Part shown: positions 61,895 to 64,000 of the stretch, one piece after another
How the letters are laid out: each line of letters starts with the position of its first letter
How positions within the stretch are numbered: position 1 is the first letter of the stretch
Assembly (NCBI RefSeq): GCF_001676615.1
Contig: NZ_LYXZ01000018.1
Location: 268,132 to 332,131 of the forward strand
Length of the DNA: 64,000 bases
Source: Labrys sp. WJW
GTDB lineage: Bacteria; Pseudomonadota; Alphaproteobacteria; Rhizobiales; Labraceae
Direction: 5' to 3'
The notes under the pieces: model-generated
Told to the model about the DNA's origin: nothing
Databases searched by the model: none
Seen by the model: the letters and a program-made list of their open reading frames with translations, nothing else
Translations under genes and position numbers: made by a program

Positions 61895-62434
61895 GTGACG
61901 ATCCGCCCCGTTTCCTTGCTGGCGATTGCGCTTTCTCTCGCCGCCGTCCCCCTGACGAAGGCCCAGGCAGGCTGGCGCGACGCGCCCTTCTACGGTGATG
62001 GCGGCGGCTGGGGCGGCGAGTTCGAGGCGCCAATGCGCCCTTATCATCCCGGGCCCATCTATCGCGAGGACGATGGCGGCTACGAGACCCGCAGCTTTTA
62101 TCCGCGCCCTGCCTATCCGCGTCCTTGGGTGAGAAGACCGGCCTATGAGCCCGATATCGACGGGTCTTATGACGTCCTTCCGGAGGAGCGCGGACCGGCG
62201 ATGCGTCGGCTTCGCCCGCCGCGCAATGTTGTCGGAACACCCCAGAGCCTGCCGCGCCCGCCTCTGCCGAAGCCGCGCAGCGCGACCCTGTCGGCGCCGA
62301 AGAAGATGGACCCGGCGAAAGTCCTGCCGCCCGCAACTGCCCCCACGCCGCGCCCCGAGCCGGTCCAGGAGGCAAGAGCGTTGCCGGTGCCGCGGCCCAA
62401 TCTCGAAAGCATGGATTTCGAACCTTCGAAATAG
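61895..62434 (+). CDS. Secreted proline-rich protein of unknown function
   Basis: This 179-aa protein has a signal peptide (VSLLAIALSLAAVPLTKAQA) and a mature part rich in Pro, Arg and Tyr (for example ETRSFYPRPAYPRPWVRR), which is probably disordered and surface or periplasmic. The GTG start at 61895 follows a CGAGGA sequence. No domain was recognised. Confidence 0.7.
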   Translation: MTIRPVSLLAIALSLAAVPLTKAQAGWRDAPFYGDGGGWGGEFEAPMRPYHPGPIYREDDGGYETRSFYPRPAYPRPWVRRPAYEPDIDGSYDVLPEERGPAMRRLRPPRNVVGTPQSLPRPPLPKPRSATLSAPKKMDPAKVLPPATAPTPRPEPVQEARALPVPRPNLESMDFEPSK

Positions 62435-62462
62435 AGCGGTGGCTTCTATGTGGGCGAGATCT

Positions 62463-62541
62463 GGAGTGTCAGCCGCCGGCTGACATCTCGGGTGCCGGAA
62501 AGCGCTTGGTTTTCAGGATGTCAGCCGGAGGCTGACACTCC
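62463..62541. repeat. Paired palindromic repeat, family GGAGTGTCAGCC (copy 2)
   Basis: Arms 62463-62486 and 62518-62541 are complementary at 23 of 24 positions, with a 31-nt spacer. Each arm differs from the 61-kb copy only at the centre. It lies between convergent genes. Confidence 0.82.
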
Positions 62542-62588
62542 GGATTGCTCGCGTGCTTCCCTGAGGGGCGGCCGAATCGAAAAGCGCT

Positions 62589-63362
62589 TCAGGCCGGTAT
62601 TCTCGTCCGTGCGACATAGAGCGCGAGAGCGGCGGCGTTCGAGACATTGAGGCTCTTGATCGCGCCGGGCATGTCGAGACGGGCCAGGGCATCGCAGAGC
62701 GAACGCGTGCGTTGACGCAAGCCCTTGCCTTCGGCGCCGAGCACGAGCGCCAGCGGTCCGTCGAACGCCGTGCCGTCCAATGTCGCCGGTCCTTCCGAGT
62801 CGAGACCGATTCGTGTCACGCCGCTCGCCCCCATTTCATCCAGCGTATCGCCGAGATTGCGCACGGAAACGACCGGCACATGCTCGAGGCCGCCCGACGC
62901 CGACTTGGCAAGCACGCCGGTGGCTGCTGGCGAATGGCGCTCTGTGGTAATGATGGCTGCCACCTTGAAGGCCGCGGCCGAGCGGATGATAGCGCCGACA
63001 TTGTGGGGGTCGGTGATCTGGTCGAGCACCAGGACGATGTCCTGCGCACCGAGTTCCCCGAAGGCGGGAGCGGGAAGGGGGGCTGCTTCGAGATAAAGCC
63101 CCTGGTGAATCGAATCGGGTGTGAGCAGGCGGTCGATCTCGCCGGGGCGGACGGTTTCTGCTTTGATTCGCGTCTCGATTTTCTCGTCGGCCAGCCTTTT
63201 CAGGGCGTTTTCGGTGGCGAGCAGCCGCTTGAGCTTGCGCTTGGGGTTCTGCAACGCCTCGCGCACCGGGTGCCAGCCATAGATCACCACGGTGTCGAGC
63301 GTTGCTTCGCCGGCATAGCCCCGATGGTGGCCGCGATGGCCCCTGCGGTCCCTGTCCTTCAT
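62589..63362 (-). CDS. rlmB: 23S rRNA 2-prime-O-methyltransferase RlmB (SpoU family)
   Basis: This 257-aa methyltransferase has the N-terminal substrate-binding domain (YGWHPVREALQNPKRKLKRLL), the trefoil-knot SpoU motifs VLDQITDPHNVGAIIRSA, LVLGAEGKGLR and a closing LNVSNAAALALY. ATG at 63362 has an ACGGAG site; the longer frame would add 11 residues. It likely methylates G2251 of 23S rRNA. Confidence 0.93.
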   Translation of the reverse strand: MKDRDRRGHRGHHRGYAGEATLDTVVIYGWHPVREALQNPKRKLKRLLATENALKRLADEKIETRIKAETVRPGEIDRLLTPDSIHQGLYLEAAPLPAPAFGELGAQDIVLVLDQITDPHNVGAIIRSAAAFKVAAIITTERHSPAATGVLAKSASGGLEHVPVVSVRNLGDTLDEMGASGVTRIGLDSEGPATLDGTAFDGPLALVLGAEGKGLRQRTRSLCDALARLDMPGAIKSLNVSNAAALALYVARTRIPA

Positions 63363-63576
63363 GTCTATCTCCGTTCCGGAGACTGCCCATGGCATGGCTG
63401 GCGTGCCAAAAAAAGCCCTGTCCGCGATTAAGTGTAAAAACTCGTCGACAATTGTCGCCTTTTGGGTTGACAGGCACCGATCCCCTCACCATAACGGCGC
63501 CCTCTGAACGACGCGGTCGCGCCACTTGGCCGCTTCGATTTCGCAGCGGCGTCACAGCGTTGCGGAAGGACGTTTT

Positions 63577-63661
63577 GGAGGGGTGCCCGAGTGGTTAAAG
63601 GGGACGGACTGTAAATCCGTTGGCTCAGCCTACGTTGGTTCGAATCCAACCCCCTCCACCA
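63577..63661 (+). tRNA. tRNA-Tyr (GTA)
   Basis: The 85-nt sequence has acceptor GGAGGGG paired with CCCCTCC, the type II long variable arm, anticodon loop CTGTAAA with anticodon GTA, T-arm GGTTCGAATCC and CCA end. It lies upstream of tRNA-Gly and tuf. Confidence 0.96.
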
Positions 63662-63689
63662 AACGTCCAAGGAGTGCTGTGCTTGGTTT

Positions 63690-63763
63690 GCGGGTGTAGC
63701 TCAATGGTAGAGCAGCAGCCTTCCAAGCTGAATACGAGGGTTCGATTCCCTTCACCCGCTCCA
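63690..63763 (+). tRNA. tRNA-Gly (TCC)
   Basis: The 74-nt sequence has acceptor GCGGGTG paired with CACCCGC, anticodon loop CTTCCAA with anticodon TCC, T-arm GGTTCGATTCC and CCA end. It is 28 bp after tRNA-Tyr. Confidence 0.96.
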
Positions 63764-63902
63764 TTCCCTTCCGGGCAGATTTCGGGCCACCCAAGCCTCG
63801 TGCTCCATTCTCTTCTTGCGCGTTGCCGCAAAAACCCCTATCGAGCCGCCCGATATTTCGCGCCGGCGAAATACCCAATCCTCCAATGCTGGAAACGGGG
63901 CT

Positions 63903-64000
63903 ATGGCCAAAGAGAAATTTGAACGCAACAAGCCGCACTGCAACATCGGCACGATTGGTCACGTTGACCATGGCAAGACGTCGCTGACGGCGGCGATCAC
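63903..64000 (+). CDS. tuf: Elongation factor Tu (partial, 3-prime end beyond window)
   Basis: The first 32 codons encode [20 protein letters not shown] followed by the P-loop [11 protein letters not shown], which is unmistakably EF-Tu. The gene is cut by the window end. The tRNA-Tyr, tRNA-Gly, tuf arrangement is common in bacteria. Confidence 0.96.
   Translation, partial: MAKEKFERNKPHCNIGTIGHVDHGKTSLTAAI

Noticed and set aside
1..64000. CRISPR array or cas genes
   Set aside because: No regularly spaced repeat-spacer array or Cas-type protein was found; the repeats present are palindromic and irregular.

Overview
The window is a GC-rich chromosomal segment of an alphaproteobacterium, most likely Hyphomicrobiales (Rhizobiales). 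Three porins of the Rhizobiales Omp2/RopA type, the order rpoZ-rsh-pyrE-pdxJ-acpS-lepB-rnc-era-recO, and the rlmB/tRNA-Tyr/tRNA-Gly/tuf junction all point this way. The genus cannot be fixed from sequence reading alone. Gene density is high, most starts are ATG or GTG, and many intergenic gaps carry palindromic repeats.

Layout. (1) 1-11.1 kb is a catabolic and transport locus whose parts match the rhizopine (moc) gene set of Sinorhizobium: a MocA-type Gfo/Idh dehydrogenase, a three-part oxygenase (MocD-like diiron enzyme, MocE-like Rieske ferredoxin, MocF-like FAD reductase), a LacI regulator, a MocC-like TIM-barrel protein, and a complete ribose-type ABC importer with a MocB-like binding protein. 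A divergent PanB-fold protein sits inside it. (2) 11.4-13.3 kb has an orphan sulfotransferase-like gene, a gene-poor stretch and tRNA-Phe. (3) 13.6-22.3 kb encodes a bacterial alpha-2-macroglobulin with an intact thioester motif, its usual partner PbpC, and a LysM protein. (4) 22.6-28.3 kb is an amino-sugar locus: GntR regulator, NanE, ROK kinase, and an importer lacking its ATPase gene. (5) 28.4-37.3 kb is an RpiR-controlled amine or amino-alcohol locus: N-formylglutamate-amidohydrolase-like enzyme, APC permease, glutamine-synthetase-like ligase, aldehyde dehydrogenase, iron alcohol dehydrogenase and a choline-kinase-like protein. (6) 37.3-46.1 kb holds a glycosyltransferase-like gene in AT-rich surroundings, a porin pair with duplicated leaders, a TPR/ATP-grasp fusion and a third porin. 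(7) 46.2-64 kb is mostly core: lytic transglycosylase, dapA, smpB, a family 5 uracil-DNA glycosylase, a NYN protein, rpoZ, (p)ppGpp synthetase/hydrolase, pyrE, pdxJ, acpS, two tandem signal peptidases, rnc, era, recO, a Pro-rich secreted protein, rlmB, two tRNAs and the start of tuf.

How the genes work together. The first 11 kb reads as uptake, oxidative O-demethylation and dehydrogenation/isomerisation of a methylated inositol derivative. The 22.6-28.3 kb genes import and phosphorylate an N-acetylmannosamine-like sugar and epimerise it. The 28.4-36.2 kb genes could form a gamma-glutamyl route for an amino alcohol. The most interesting items are the moc-like locus, the TPR/ATP-grasp protein between porins, the proposed gamma-glutamyl pathway, and a second signal peptidase with a lipobox just before its catalytic serine. 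No CRISPR array, prophage or intact insertion sequence was seen.
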